64,000 bases of DNA. It comes from Candidatus Methylomirabilis lanthanidiphila. Its GTDB lineage: Bacteria > Methylomirabilota > Methylomirabilia > Methylomirabilales > Methylomirabilaceae. The translations under genes and the position numbers were made by a program. Positions within the stretch are counted from its first letter, which is position 1. Each line of letters begins with the position of its first letter. Where the stretch lies: positions 96,246 through 160,245 of the forward strand of contig CABIKM010000001.1 in NCBI GenBank assembly GCA_902196205.1, in the 5' to 3' direction. The notes beneath the pieces were generated by a model, which did no database searches, was not told where the DNA came from, and saw nothing but the letters and a program-made list of their open reading frames with translations. This document shows positions 19,093 through 27,573 of this stretch, piece after piece.

Positions 19093-19171
19093 ACTACCGG
19101 CAAAAAGCGCTGCCGGATCCCTTGAGCCGGACCTGGCAGCTCTCCATACCCCAAAGACCACCTAGCTTGCC

Positions 19172-20320
19172 CTATGATTCACAATCTGTCAAGCCTTTTT
19201 TACCCGCTTGGTCATGCTGCACCTCACAATCCGCCGCAACGGTAGCGCCGCCGACAAGCAGATCTGGCTCCGATACATCATAGAACACGGCTGCCTGGCC
19301 GGGGGCAGGCGCGGGCTGGGGCTCCTGCCATCGAACCCGTATCCGGCCATCGCCCCCCATGGGGGACACCGTCGCCGCCATCGCGGCCTGGCGGGAGCGC
19401 ACCTTCATCAGAACCGGCCGCTCGTCGGTTAAGCGATCCCATGCGATGAGATTGAGTCCCTCGGCCACGAATTCCGGTCGCAACAGTTCATCGCGTCGGC
19501 CCACAACGACCGCGTTTGTCTCCGCATCAAGCCGAACAACATAAAACGGGCCGCCCGCCAGCCCCAAGCCGTTGCGCTGGCCTACGGTATACAGCGCCAG
19601 GCCCCTATGCTGCCCGAGGATCCGGCCGGTACTGTCTGTGACGGGACCCGGTTTCAGACGATCCCCGCACTGCTCCCGCAGGTAGGTCCGGTAATCGTCA
19701 CCCACAAAGCAGAGATCCTGGCTGTCAATCTTGGCGGCGACCCTCAAACCATACGCCGCAGCCCGTTTCCGAACCTGATCCTTAGTCATATGACCAACAG
19801 GAAAACAGAGCCTCGCAAGCTGCTCCTGGGTCAGGCTGTATAGAAAGTAGCTCTGGTCTCTTTCGTCGTCAGCCCCCCGGCGCAGCAGGTAGCGGCCGCT
19901 CGCTGACTCCCGCTCGACCCGCGCATAATGTCCCGTCGCGAGGCGCTCGGCCCCCAACCCCACCGCCTGCCGAAGCAGCGAGCCGAACTTTACGAGTTCA
20001 TTACAACGCACACACGGGTTCGGCGTCAGCCCCCCCAGATAGGCCTCAGTAAACTCCTGGATCACCTTGCGCTGAAATTGCGACTCATAATTCAGGACGT
20101 AGTAGGGAATCCCAAGGTGCGCGGCCACAAGCCTCGCGTCCTCTGCGTCCTTGGCAGAGCAACAGCGGTCGGCCCGCTCCGACCCGTTCCCCGCCCCACG
20201 AGGCAACAGCTTCAGGCTGATCCCGACAACCTCATACCCCTGCTCTATGAGCAAAACGGCGGCGACGGCACTGTCAACCCCGCCGCTCATCGCCACAACG
20301 ACTCTCGGCTTGCGCTTCAT
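19172..20320 (-). CDS. mnmA: tRNA-specific 2-thiouridylase MnmA
   Basis: Adds sulfur to U34 of Lys, Glu and Gln tRNAs. About 382 residues from ATG 20320 (a start at 20350 is also open). The PP-loop S-G-G-V-D-S is at the N-terminus; the catalytic pair is C in N-P-C-V-R-C-N and C in D-L-C-F-V-G-D. It lies just downstream of a cysteine desulfurase, which can supply the sulfur relay, so the pair is functionally coherent. Confidence 0.96.
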   Translation of the reverse strand: MKRKPRVVVAMSGGVDSAVAAVLLIEQGYEVVGISLKLLPRGAGNGSERADRCCSAKDAEDARLVAAHLGIPYYVLNYESQFQRKVIQEFTEAYLGGLTPNPCVRCNELVKFGSLLRQAVGLGAERLATGHYARVERESASGRYLLRRGADDERDQSYFLYSLTQEQLARLCFPVGHMTKDQVRKRAAAYGLRVAAKIDSQDLCFVGDDYRTYLREQCGDRLKPGPVTDSTGRILGQHRGLALYTVGQRNGLGLAGGPFYVVRLDAETNAVVVGRRDELLRPEFVAEGLNLIAWDRLTDERPVLMKVRSRQAAMAATVSPMGGDGRIRVRWQEPQPAPAPGQAAVFYDVSEPDLLVGGATVAADCEVQHDQAGKKGLTDCES

Positions 20321-20349
20321 GGATTTGGTCCTTGCCTTTTCCGTTTTCA

Positions 20350-20378
20350 CCCTAAACCCTGACCCCTATACCCTGTAT
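20350..20378. repeat. Period-7 repeat, CCCTAAA/CCCTATA words
   Basis: Four CCCTNNN words in a row at a spacing of seven bases, at the mnmA-cysteine desulfurase junction. On the minus strand the array encodes the last residues of the desulfurase (Q-G-I-G-V-R-V). Confidence 0.8.
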
Positions 20379-21521
20379 TTCAGCGGCGCGGACGCGCTCA
20401 ACCAGCGGTGGCAAGAGATCAAGAATGTGCTCGATCTCCGCCTCCGTCGTTCCGGCGCCCAGGGAAAACCGAATCCCGCCGCCGTCGATCTCAGGCCTTC
20501 GGCCCATCGCTCGCAGCACGTGCGACGACTCAGGCGAGCCGGAGGCGCAGGCGGCACCAGCGGAGACCTCGATTCCCTCGAGATCCAGTGCGACCATCAA
20601 CGAGTCCCCGCGAACCCCCTGAAACGAGATGTTGGAGGTGTTGGACAGCCGCTGATCCCGATCGCCATTCCGTCGAGTCCCCACGATATTGCCGAGGATG
20701 CCCGTCTCAAGGCGATCTCGCAGCACCCTCAGGCGCTCGTTCTCGGTCGGCATCGATTCAAGCGCGATCTGTGCTGCACAGGCCATGCCCACCGCTGCTG
20801 CCACGTTCTCCGTTCCGGCCCTCACGCTATGCTCCTGCTCCCCACCATGGATTTGGGGGACGATCTTGGTCCCGGGACGAACATACACCGCCCCGATCCC
20901 CTTCGGCCCGTAGATTTTGTGTCCCGACAAGGTCAGCAGGTTGATCCCCAACGCGTCAACATCTACCGGCAGACGACCGAACGCCTGAACGGCATCCGCG
21001 TGAAAGACGATCCCGCGCCCTCGCGCGAGTTGCCCGATCTCAGCGATTGGAAAGACGACCCCGGTCTCATTGTTGGCATGCATGAAGGAGATCATTGTTG
21101 TGTCGGGCCGAAGGCTCTGCTTAACTATCTCCGGATCGATGAGCCCTCCGGCGTCGACCGGCAGATAGGTCACTTCGAATCCCTGCGCCTCAAGGGCTCG
21201 ACAGGCGCCGAGTACAGCCCTGTGCTCTACTACCGAGGTTATAATGTGCCGTCCCCGGTCCCGGGCGGCCCAGGCTGCGCCCGCAATGGCCAAATTGTCC
21301 CCCTCTGTGCCCCCCGACGTAAAGACCACGCCCTCCTTTTCCCGCGCCCCGAGCGCTGAGGCGATCACCTCGCGCGCCTCTTCCAGGGCTCGTTTGGCCT
21401 CCCTGCCCCGGCTGTGGCTCGAGCTGGCATTACCAAAATGCGAATTGAGATATGGTCTCATGGCGTCCAGCACCGCCGGCCGCACCGGGGTCGTCGCGTT
21501 ATAGTCAAGGTAAATGCTCAT
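20352..21521 (-). CDS. Cysteine desulfurase, NifS/IscS family
   Basis: A PLP enzyme of about 389 residues from ATG 21521 (Y-L-D-Y-N-A-T-T-P). The PLP lysine is in L-S-G-H-K-I-Y-G-P-K-G, with H-x-D-A-V-Q-A-F before it and the catalytic-cysteine loop near S-A-G-A-A-C-A-S-G. It produces persulfide sulfur for MnmA and Fe-S clusters. No iscU or iscR neighbour is present, so the thiouridylation partnership is the best-supported role. The start overlaps the stop of the upstream DUF4013 gene (ATGA). Its C-terminal tail is encoded by a heptamer repeat. Confidence 0.95.
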   Translation of the reverse strand: MSIYLDYNATTPVRPAVLDAMRPYLNSHFGNASSSHSRGREAKRALEEAREVIASALGAREKEGVVFTSGGTEGDNLAIAGAAWAARDRGRHIITSVVEHRAVLGACRALEAQGFEVTYLPVDAGGLIDPEIVKQSLRPDTTMISFMHANNETGVVFPIAEIGQLARGRGIVFHADAVQAFGRLPVDVDALGINLLTLSGHKIYGPKGIGAVYVRPGTKIVPQIHGGEQEHSVRAGTENVAAAVGMACAAQIALESMPTENERLRVLRDRLETGILGNIVGTRRNGDRDQRLSNTSNISFQGVRGDSLMVALDLEGIEVSAGAACASGSPESSHVLRAMGRRPEIDGGGIRFSLGAGTTEAEIEHILDLLPPLVERVRAAEIQGIGVRV

Positions 21522-22219
21522 GTGTCTGAGCAGATCCCGCCAAAAAGGCGGGCGCCGGCCACCAGGAGATAGAACGTCAGAAACGGCCACACCAGGAGAC
21601 CCAAAACCGGGATGGCCCCGATGAGTCCTGCCACGATGAAGGATCCGAGGGTTAACAGATACGCTTCTACGTACTCGGCCAGAACCTTGCGGATCCGCAA
21701 CCAGACAATCGCGGGGTGCAGCGCGGCCTCAAGCCGCCGCTCTGACAGGTACCGCGCAATGCCCATCGGCAGAAAGAATCCGGCGGTAATTCCGGCGAGC
21801 ATTCCGACCATGATCAAGGCAATGCCGAGAACCAGCTTCGCGCCCCCTTTCACCAAAAGACTGAAACCGGAGACAACGAAAAGAAGGGGAACGGTCTCGT
21901 AGGCCATGGCGAGCGCAAACAGGAGCAGCCCTTTGACGCAGAGGCTTGCCCACGGTCTCCATCCCGGCAATGAGTCTGTCTGCGGAATCGCCAGGGCGCC
22001 TTGAAAGGTCGCCAGAGCAAAGCCGAGCGCGGGGAAATTGGCAGCCTGTGCCAATAAGGATCCTGCGGGGGCAAATTCTCGGGTAAACAGGAAGCCAAGG
22101 CCTACGAAGAGGGCTTGGAGGAGCAGTCCAACACCGCCGCCAATTGCGATCTTCGGTGCCCAGCTCCGATCCTCCAATGGGAAGACCAGCGCCTTCGCCG
22201 CTCGGTTAAGCACATCCAC
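21518..22219 (-). CDS. DUF4013-like polytopic membrane protein
   Basis: A 233-residue protein with about five to six hydrophobic segments (A-I-G-G-G-V-G-L-L-L-Q-A-L, A-L-G-F-A-L-A-T-F, L-L-L-F-A-L-A, a glycine-rich V-L-G-I-A-L-I-M-V-G-M-L-A-G, and a C-terminal G-L-I-G-A-I-P-V-L-G-L-L-V-W-P). The pattern fits DUF4013 inner-membrane proteins of unknown function. It overlaps the cysteine desulfurase by 4 bp and lies 25 bases after parB, so it is co-transcribed. No catalytic motif. Confidence 0.7.
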   Translation of the reverse strand: MDVLNRAAKALVFPLEDRSWAPKIAIGGGVGLLLQALFVGLGFLFTREFAPAGSLLAQAANFPALGFALATFQGALAIPQTDSLPGWRPWASLCVKGLLLFALAMAYETVPLLFVVSGFSLLVKGGAKLVLGIALIMVGMLAGITAGFFLPMGIARYLSERRLEAALHPAIVWLRIRKVLAEYVEAYLLTLGSFIVAGLIGAIPVLGLLVWPFLTFYLLVAGARLFGGICSDT

Positions 22220-22229
22220 TCCTGCGGTG

Positions 22230-22240
22230 TTTCACGTGCA
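22230..22240. promoter_or_regulatory. parS-like half/degenerate site
   Basis: TTTCACGTGCAAC, close to the parS core GTTTCACGTGAAAC with one arm imperfect, directly downstream of parB. Likely a weaker ParB-loading site near the origin. Confidence 0.6.
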
Positions 22241-22244
22241 ACAT

Positions 22245-23090
22245 TCATCGCGCATTGGGTCCACAGATACGCTCATAGATCCGGTCGAGATCGTCCGTCG
22301 AGTAAAACTCCACCTCGATCGTCCCCCCCTTGCCCTTTTTGCAAATATGAACCTTAGTGCCGAGCGCCTGCCGGAGTGCATCCTCGGCAGCCAGGATCGC
22401 CGGCTCGCTCGCCACAGGCCGTTTGGGGGCGGTGTCGACCTGTTTCAGCCGCCGAACCAACGTCTCGGTGGCGCGCACCGACAGGCCACGGCGGATCGTC
22501 TCGTCACGCGCCCTGATCTGATCGGCTGCACGCTCCAGCCCCAGGAGAGCGCGGGCGTGCCCCTCCGATAGGGTTCCATCGACCAGGTCGCCCTGGACCT
22601 GCGTTGGAAGTTTGAGGAGTCGCAGCGCGTTTGCGACCGAGGACCGGTCCCGACCCACTCGCCGGGCCACCTCTTCCTGGGTCAGTCCAAACTCATCCTG
22701 CAGCCTTAAATAGGCCTCGGCCTGCTCAATCGGGTTCAGATCCTCCCGCTGCAGGTTCTCTACCAGCGCCACCTCCAACGCCTGGCTGCTGGAAAACTCT
22801 TTCACCAGGGCCGGGACCGTATCAAGTCCCGCTATCCGCGCGGCCCGGAGGCGCCGTTCGCCGGCTACCACCTCCAACCGTCCCCCGTCCCGCCGCAAAA
22901 GGATGGGCAAGAGCACCCCATGCGCCTTAATAGAGGCCGCCAGCTCATTGAGCTTCGCGTCGTTCATGGAGTGGCGGGGTTGGGATGTGCCCGGCGCGAT
23001 CTCTTCGATACGAACCTGCATAACCCCGGAAAGATCGGCTCCGGGGATCAGTGTCTCCAGCCCTCTGCCGAGGGCTCTACGTTGCGCCAT
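22245..23090 (-). CDS. parB: Chromosome partitioning protein ParB (Spo0J)
   Basis: A centromere-binding CTP switch of 281 residues from ATG 23090 ([14 protein letters not shown]). It has the CTP-binding G-E-R-R-L-R-A-A, the helix-turn-helix [20 protein letters not shown] and a C-terminal dimerisation domain. It overlaps parA by 14 bp. parS sites (TGTTTCACGTGAAACA-like) are strongly suggested nearby: TTTCACGTG appears at about 22230 just downstream of the stop and TTTCACGTGAAAC at about 23908-23920 between parA and rsmG. Confidence 0.97.
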   Translation of the reverse strand: MAQRRALGRGLETLIPGADLSGVMQVRIEEIAPGTSQPRHSMNDAKLNELAASIKAHGVLLPILLRRDGGRLEVVAGERRLRAARIAGLDTVPALVKEFSSSQALEVALVENLQREDLNPIEQAEAYLRLQDEFGLTQEEVARRVGRDRSSVANALRLLKLPTQVQGDLVDGTLSEGHARALLGLERAADQIRARDETIRRGLSVRATETLVRRLKQVDTAPKRPVASEPAILAAEDALRQALGTKVHICKKGKGGTIEVEFYSTDDLDRIYERICGPNAR

Positions 23091-23835
23091 CGGTGATCTC
23101 CCTGGCCAGGTGAAGGTAGCTTTCGGCCCCGGACGAGCGACTGTCATACAATAGAACCGGCTTCCCAAAGCTGGGCGCCTCGCTCAGCCGCACGTTTCGG
23201 GGAATGACCGTTCTCAGGACGCCACGCGGAAAGTGACGCCGCACCTCCTGTTCCACCTGCTCGCAAATATTCAGCCTCATGTCGTACATGGTCAGGACGA
23301 TCCCCTCTACCTGAAGCTCCGGATTCAGCTTCGCCCGACAAAGGCTAATAGCCTCCATAATCCTGGCCAGACCTTCCAGGGCGTAGTATTCACATTGAAG
23401 CGGGATCAGCACCGAGTGGGCGGCCGCCAGCGCATTGACCGTCAGCAGGCCCAAGGAGGGCGGGCAGTCTATCAAGACAAAGGCGTATGCATCCGTTCCA
23501 AGCCCCAGCGCTTCCTTCAGGCGACCTTCCCGATGCGGGCTTAAGGCCAGCTCTACCTCTGCCCCGATCAGCCGCTCTCCGGCCGGGACCAGATCCAGCC
23601 CCGGGGCGACAGTCGGCCGCGCCACCTCACAGACCTTCGCCCCGCCCAAGAGCAGGTCATACGCGGCCGGTGCGACCCCGTGTTCGACCCCCAATGCGCT
23701 CGTCGCATTGCCCTGCGGATCGAGATCGACGAGGAGCGTTCGGTGTTTCCCGGCCGCCAGAGAGGCTGCCAGGTTCACGGCTGTTGTGGTTTTACCGACC
23801 CCGCCCTTTTGGTTCGCAATGGCGATGATGCGCAT
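23077..23835 (-). CDS. parA: Chromosome partitioning ATPase ParA (Soj)
   Basis: A 252-residue deviant-Walker ATPase: [10 protein letters not shown] at the N-terminus, D-L-D-P-Q-G-N-A, and D-C-P-P-S-L-G-L-L. With ParB and the nearby parS sites it segregates the origin. The gene order rpmH-rnpA-yidD-yidC-rsmG-parA-parB is the classical origin neighbourhood (mnmE, mnmG and jag are missing from it here). Confidence 0.97.
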   Translation of the reverse strand: MRIIAIANQKGGVGKTTTAVNLAASLAAGKHRTLLVDLDPQGNATSALGVEHGVAPAAYDLLLGGAKVCEVARPTVAPGLDLVPAGERLIGAEVELALSPHREGRLKEALGLGTDAYAFVLIDCPPSLGLLTVNALAAAHSVLIPLQCEYYALEGLARIMEAISLCRAKLNPELQVEGIVLTMYDMRLNICEQVEQEVRRHFPRGVLRTVIPRNVRLSEAPSFGKPVLLYDSRSSGAESYLHLAREITDGAT

Positions 23836-23906
23836 CGCTATCCTCCTAACTTAACCCGGAAGGGTACCACAGACGGCGGCCGGAACAAAGCGGCGAGTTG
23901 CGGGAG

Positions 23907-23922
23907 GTTTCACGTGAAACAT
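23907..23922. promoter_or_regulatory. parS: parS site (ParB-binding palindrome)
   Basis: The perfect palindrome GTTTCACGTGAAAC lies in the gap between the start of parA and the end of rsmG. It matches the universal bacterial parS core, so ParB encoded next door should nucleate here. The location about 3.5 kb from the putative origin fits the usual origin-proximal placement. Confidence 0.88.
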
Positions 23923-23925
23923 TCT

Positions 23926-24711
23926 TTAGTGGTCAGCCCTCTCCAGAACGACCAGATAAGTTGGCGGCGTCCCTGTATCAGGGGCCGGGACCTCTCGGCT
24001 GTCTGCCCTCAGCCCCAACGTGGCGAGCAGCGGGCGCAGGGACGGGAGTGAGTCGCGCGCGCCCTGTCCCGCCTGGAGAATCAGTCGTCCGTCGGGCTTC
24101 AGGAGCGGCTCTACCATGCGCGCCACATCCGGGACCGAACCAACCGCCCGCGCGAAGACCGCATCATAGCTGCCTCGATGCTCGGGATTGCCGCATAGCT
24201 CCTCGACTCTCGCCTGGATGCATTGCACCCCGATAAGCCCAAGACGCCGTATGGTGGAGCGTAGAAAGGTGGCCCGTTTCCGTCTGGGCTCGAGCAGCAC
24301 CATGTCGATATCAGGATAGGCTATCTTGAGGACCAGGCCGGGGAATCCCGCGCCAGATCCGACGTCTATGGCTTTTACTGACGGCGTGGGCTCGAAGGCT
24401 GCCCTGCAGGCAAGAGAGCGCAGGAACCCCTCGCGGATGATTGCTTGCTCAGTCCTCAGCCCGGTCAGGTTCATCTGCGAGGCCCACCGTCGCAGCTCAG
24501 ACAGATAGACCTCGAACGTCCCATGCTGGGCCGGGGTCAACTCAATCCCGATGCGGTTGAGTCCTTGGCGGAGCAGCTCGCTACAGTCGACGGCGGCCGG
24601 CCAGATTTCTGCCGGTTCCGGCCGGTTATACCCGCTAGCTCGCCTCCGGCCCGCTGAGCGCGAGCTTCCCTCGCTTCTGCAGCCACTGCTGCTGACCCAT
24701 TTGGAGGACAT
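23926..24711 (-). CDS. rsmG: 16S rRNA (guanine527-N7) methyltransferase RsmG
   Basis: SAM-dependent methylation of G527 of 16S rRNA. Visible: A-I-D-V-G-S-G-A-G-F-P-G-L-V-L-K-I (SAM loop) and the R-A-V-G-S-V-P segment. The true start is unclear: the first ATG in frame (24711) would overlap yidC by 77 bp, and no ATG, GTG or TTG lies between the yidC stop and the first conserved residues (L-L-R-Q-G-L). Either translation starts inside yidC or at a non-standard codon. Confidence 0.92.
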   Translation of the reverse strand: MSSKWVSSSGCRSEGSSRSAGRRRASGYNRPEPAEIWPAAVDCSELLRQGLNRIGIELTPAQHGTFEVYLSELRRWASQMNLTGLRTEQAIIREGFLRSLACRAAFEPTPSVKAIDVGSGAGFPGLVLKIAYPDIDMVLLEPRRKRATFLRSTIRRLGLIGVQCIQARVEELCGNPEHRGSYDAVFARAVGSVPDVARMVEPLLKPDGRLILQAGQGARDSLPSLRPLLATLGLRADSREVPAPDTGTPPTYLVVLERADH

Positions 24712-26302
24712 TATTCACAAGCCAATACAACACCAGTCCCGAGGGGAAGGCCCAAAACATGAAGGTAAACATGATCGGCATCATCCACAGCATCAACTTT
24801 GCCTGCTGCGGATCACTTGAACTGGGAGGGGACATCTTTTGCTGAAAAAACATACTGACGCCCATCAACAGCGCCAGCAGGTTAAAGGGGTAGTCCTTCA
24901 AGCCCCACACATCAATTGCGAAGAGCGCGTCCGGCCGCGAAAGGTCCCCGATCCAGAGGAACGGTGCCCGCCACATCTCCACTGAACTCGAAAGCGCGTT
25001 GTACAGGGCGACGAAGATGGGGATCTGGATGAGCATCGGGAGGCAGCCGCCCAGCGGGTTGACCCCGTGCTTTCTGTACAGCCCCATGATCTCCTGTTGC
25101 TTTTTCTGCGCATTGTTCTTGTTCCGTTCCGAGATGGCGGCGATCTTCGGTTGCAGCGCCTTCATCGCCTGCATCGACCGGAGACTTTTTGCAGTGAGGG
25201 GGTGGAGGACGACCTTTTGTAGTACCGTTAGCAGGATGATGGCAACGCCGTAGTTGCCGCTGATGCGATTCAGGAAACGCAGCAGGTGAAGCGCAGGACG
25301 CGCAAGCGCATCAAACCACCCCAGATCAACAAGCTGACTGAGGTCGGCACCGGCCGCTTTGAGGTGGTCGAGATCCTTCGGCCCCCCATAAAAGGCGAAG
25401 CGCTGAGTCAGTTCAGCTCCCGGCTCCAGGCTCTGAGCAGGCGAGGCCAGGGCAATCACCGGTTGTTCCCCTGGTCCTTTGCGCACCACCGCCACGCTCT
25501 CCTGGCCCTCCGGCAAAAGCGCTGCGGCGAAATAGAGATTCTGAAGCGCCGTCCACGATACCCGTCCGCTATGGGTAACAGGGTCCTTGAGGCTTCCAGG
25601 GTCGTCTGTCTTCCGACTGCCATCTACCCAGCTTGTCGCCGATACAACCTCCGCGCGACTGTTGCCATCGCCGCTCAAGAATCCGGGCCCCCATATAAGT
25701 TCCGGCGCGATGGTCATCGGCTTCTTGCCGGCATTTTTCCACGACACTTCAACCTCAACGCGGTAGCTGGTGCTCTTGAATGTCAGCCGCTTGGAGACTC
25801 GAAGGGGGCCGCTTCCGCGTGAAGAAAAGGTGATTGTTCCGGTCTCAGACGACGAACGAAGGTTCAATTGTGATTTATCGATGTCGAAGTCCTGTGGCGC
25901 CGGCTCCTCCGGGTTCCCGCTGGAGACCAGAAGCGGGCCCATCACCTCCTCCTCTTGCGGGTGCGCAACAAGGTCCAGCCCCTGTCCGTCAGCGGCCGGG
26001 TACGACTTGAGCCGCCAACTCTTTAACGCCCCGCCACGCGACGTCAAGACAGCCCTTACGACATCCGTCTCCGCGATGATCTCTCGTTCCGGCGTTTTCG
26101 CGGGGCCCTCCCGCCTCTGTTGCCGCTCCAATGAAGAGACGCTTTCACCCGATGGGGGTGCAGCAGGGGGTGTTGTGGTGGAGGTAGCCTCTTTTTTCGA
26201 CGGGGCCTCCGGCCCTCGAGGCTGCGGCAGGAGGAACTGCGCGCCGAAAAGAATCACGGTCGCTAGTGCGACCGCTAATAGTGCTCGTGCCTGTGACGAC
26301 AT
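24635..26302 (-). CDS. yidC: Membrane protein insertase YidC
   Basis: About 555 residues from ATG 26302 (M-S-S-Q-A-R-A-L-L). It has one N-terminal membrane segment, a Gram-negative-type large periplasmic beta domain (about residues 60-340), then the conserved insertase core with several TM helices (I-S-G-N-Y-G-V-A-I-I-L-L-T, the M-I-Q-I-P-I-F-V-A-L-Y loop, and M-L-W-M-M-P-I-M-F-T-F). The periplasmic domain supports a diderm envelope. Confidence 0.97.
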   Translation of the reverse strand: MSSQARALLAVALATVILFGAQFLLPQPRGPEAPSKKEATSTTTPPAAPPSGESVSSLERQQRREGPAKTPEREIIAETDVVRAVLTSRGGALKSWRLKSYPAADGQGLDLVAHPQEEEVMGPLLVSSGNPEEPAPQDFDIDKSQLNLRSSSETGTITFSSRGSGPLRVSKRLTFKSTSYRVEVEVSWKNAGKKPMTIAPELIWGPGFLSGDGNSRAEVVSATSWVDGSRKTDDPGSLKDPVTHSGRVSWTALQNLYFAAALLPEGQESVAVVRKGPGEQPVIALASPAQSLEPGAELTQRFAFYGGPKDLDHLKAAGADLSQLVDLGWFDALARPALHLLRFLNRISGNYGVAIILLTVLQKVVLHPLTAKSLRSMQAMKALQPKIAAISERNKNNAQKKQQEIMGLYRKHGVNPLGGCLPMLIQIPIFVALYNALSSSVEMWRAPFLWIGDLSRPDALFAIDVWGLKDYPFNLLALLMGVSMFFQQKMSPPSSSDPQQAKLMLWMMPIMFTFMFWAFPSGLVLYWLVNNVLQMGQQQWLQKRGKLALSGPEAS

Positions 26303-26344
26303 GGAACTCCTATTGCTGGGGTGCCAGCTCAAACAGTCAGTTGC

Positions 26345-26557
26345 TTATTTTACCGGATCGTATCCGCCCTCACACCAGGGGTGACATCGGGCGAGGCGGC
26401 GCGCGGCGAGAAGCAGGCCCCGCGTCGTTCCGTATCTCCCTACCGCCTCGTACGCATAATCGGCACATGTAGGGAAGAATCTACAGGCCTCCGGAAGCAG
26501 CGGCGACACCATCGCTTTATACGCCAGCAATATCTCTTTAACGATCAGCGCCGACAT
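26345..26557 (-). CDS. yidD: Membrane protein insertion efficiency factor YidD
   Basis: A 70-residue protein from ATG 26557, with the family signature Y-K-A-M-V-S-P-L-L, C-R-F-F-P-T-C-A-D-Y-A and H-P-W-C-E-G-G-Y-D-P-V. Between rnpA (20-bp overlap) and yidC, the conserved position. Confidence 0.94.
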   Translation of the reverse strand: MSALIVKEILLAYKAMVSPLLPEACRFFPTCADYAYEAVGRYGTTRGLLLAARRLARCHPWCEGGYDPVK

Positions 26558-26903
26558 TTTTCGATTTACCTTTTTCGGAGGGTCTGGACGGCGAGAGTCT
26601 GCGCATTTGCGCAAAAAGGCCAAGGAGCTGCTCCCTCATGTCGCGCCGACTAAGAGTCTCGATGCCCCTTTTTGCAGTGATCAGAAATTCGACGCCCCCG
26701 GAAAGCTGGTGACGATTCAATCGGAATGCCTCGCGCGCTAATCGTTTTGCTCGATTCCGAACTACTGCCGTACCTGTGCGCGCCCCAAATGCTAATCGGA
26801 GTCCTTGTTTTTTTGTTGACGCCGTCCTTGCATAAAGTGTAAAGTAGGCGCTGTAAAACGCCCTTCTTGGCTGGGCCGCGCCGGTCGATTCCGGTTGTTG
26901 CAT
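26538..26903 (-). CDS. rnpA: Ribonuclease P protein component
   Basis: A 121-residue cofactor of RNase P, which matures tRNA 5' ends. The RNR signature is clear (V-V-R-N-R-A-K-R-L-A-R-E-A-F-R). The N-terminal third is less typical: the usual R-x-x-x-F-x-x-V-Y stretch before the first beta strand is not recognisable. Rpm H ends 70 bases upstream, a normal gap. Confidence 0.9.
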   Translation of the reverse strand: MQQPESTGAAQPRRAFYSAYFTLYARTASTKKQGLRLAFGARTGTAVVRNRAKRLAREAFRLNRHQLSGGVEFLITAKRGIETLSRRDMREQLLGLFAQMRRLSPSRPSEKGKSKNVGADR

Positions 26904-26972
26904 GTCCGTGATCGAGTTCTAACGCTTAAGAATGATTAAGTCGGCGGCACTCAGCAGAAACGTAGGGCGAGA

Positions 26973-27107
26973 TTACACGGTGAGCCTTCTTCGGCCTTTT
27001 GCCCTTCTTCGCTTGATGACATTCCGGCCGTTTGGGGTACTCATTCGAGCCAGGAAGCCGTGCGTTCTTTTTCGCTTGCTTTTGTTGGGTTGATATGTGC
27101 GCTTCAT
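26973..27107 (-). CDS. rpmH: 50S ribosomal protein L34
   Basis: A short 44-residue gene read directly from the sequence: [20 protein letters not shown], then R-M-S-T-P-N-G-R and [14 protein letters not shown]. This is the L34 signature at full length. It is the first gene of the leftward origin operon and sits behind a strong promoter (27166-27194). Confidence 0.97.
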   Translation of the reverse strand: MKRTYQPNKSKRKRTHGFLARMSTPNGRNVIKRRRAKGRRRLTV

Positions 27108-27165
27108 AGTGTATTCCTGTCGAGTAGAAGATGGTTATTGCCTGGTCGCAATGAAAACGAGAGCC

Positions 27166-27194
27166 AATATAACCCGCGACACCTCGGCTGTCAA
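27166..27194 (-). promoter_or_regulatory. Sigma70-type promoter of the rpmH-rnpA operon
   Basis: On the minus strand TTGACA (27194-27189), 17-bp spacer, TATATT (27171-27166). The start of transcription would be about 27159, giving a 50-base leader before rpmH. Confidence 0.7.
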
Positions 27195-27573
27195 GCGCAA
27201 ATAGCGCATGAAGTCGACGAGACTGGCGAGCACTGCCTTCCTTTTACTCCGTGTGATAGAGTTTTTTCGCTAACTATCTATATCTAAAGTCGTAGAAGTT
27301 TTCAACAGGTGTGGACAACGTGTGTGTAAGTGACAACCGTAAGCAGGATATCGTTCTTGGGGGCGGCCTGTGAATATCTGTTGGCATCTTTAGAGGTTGT
27401 GGAGGTTATGCACAACGCGTGTCCTGAACTCTACCCTTGAAACGCGCGAGAATGTGTGGGTTAGTTGGGTCATCCACATTTCCAGTGAGCCTATTACTAC
27501 TCCGATCTTTAGAGTTTCTTGTAAAGAATATCAAAGCACAATCCCATAATGCATCCGGAGAGGTGAGGAGTCT
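27195..27573. other. oriC: Putative chromosomal replication origin (oriC) between rpmH and dnaN
   Basis: A 380-bp gene-free gap at the switch from leftward to rightward genes. DnaA-box-like 9-mers: TGTGGACAA at 27310-27318 (minus TTGTCCACA), TGTGTGTAA at 27321-27329 (minus TTACACACA), TTATGCACA at 27406-27414 (exact consensus) and TCATCCACA at 27470-27478. An AT-richer stretch at 27261-27300 could be the unwinding element. The rpmH-[gap]-dnaN-gyrB order normally has dnaA in the gap; here no dnaA reading frame is present in either orientation. Everything except the box matches is inference from gene order. Confidence 0.7.
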
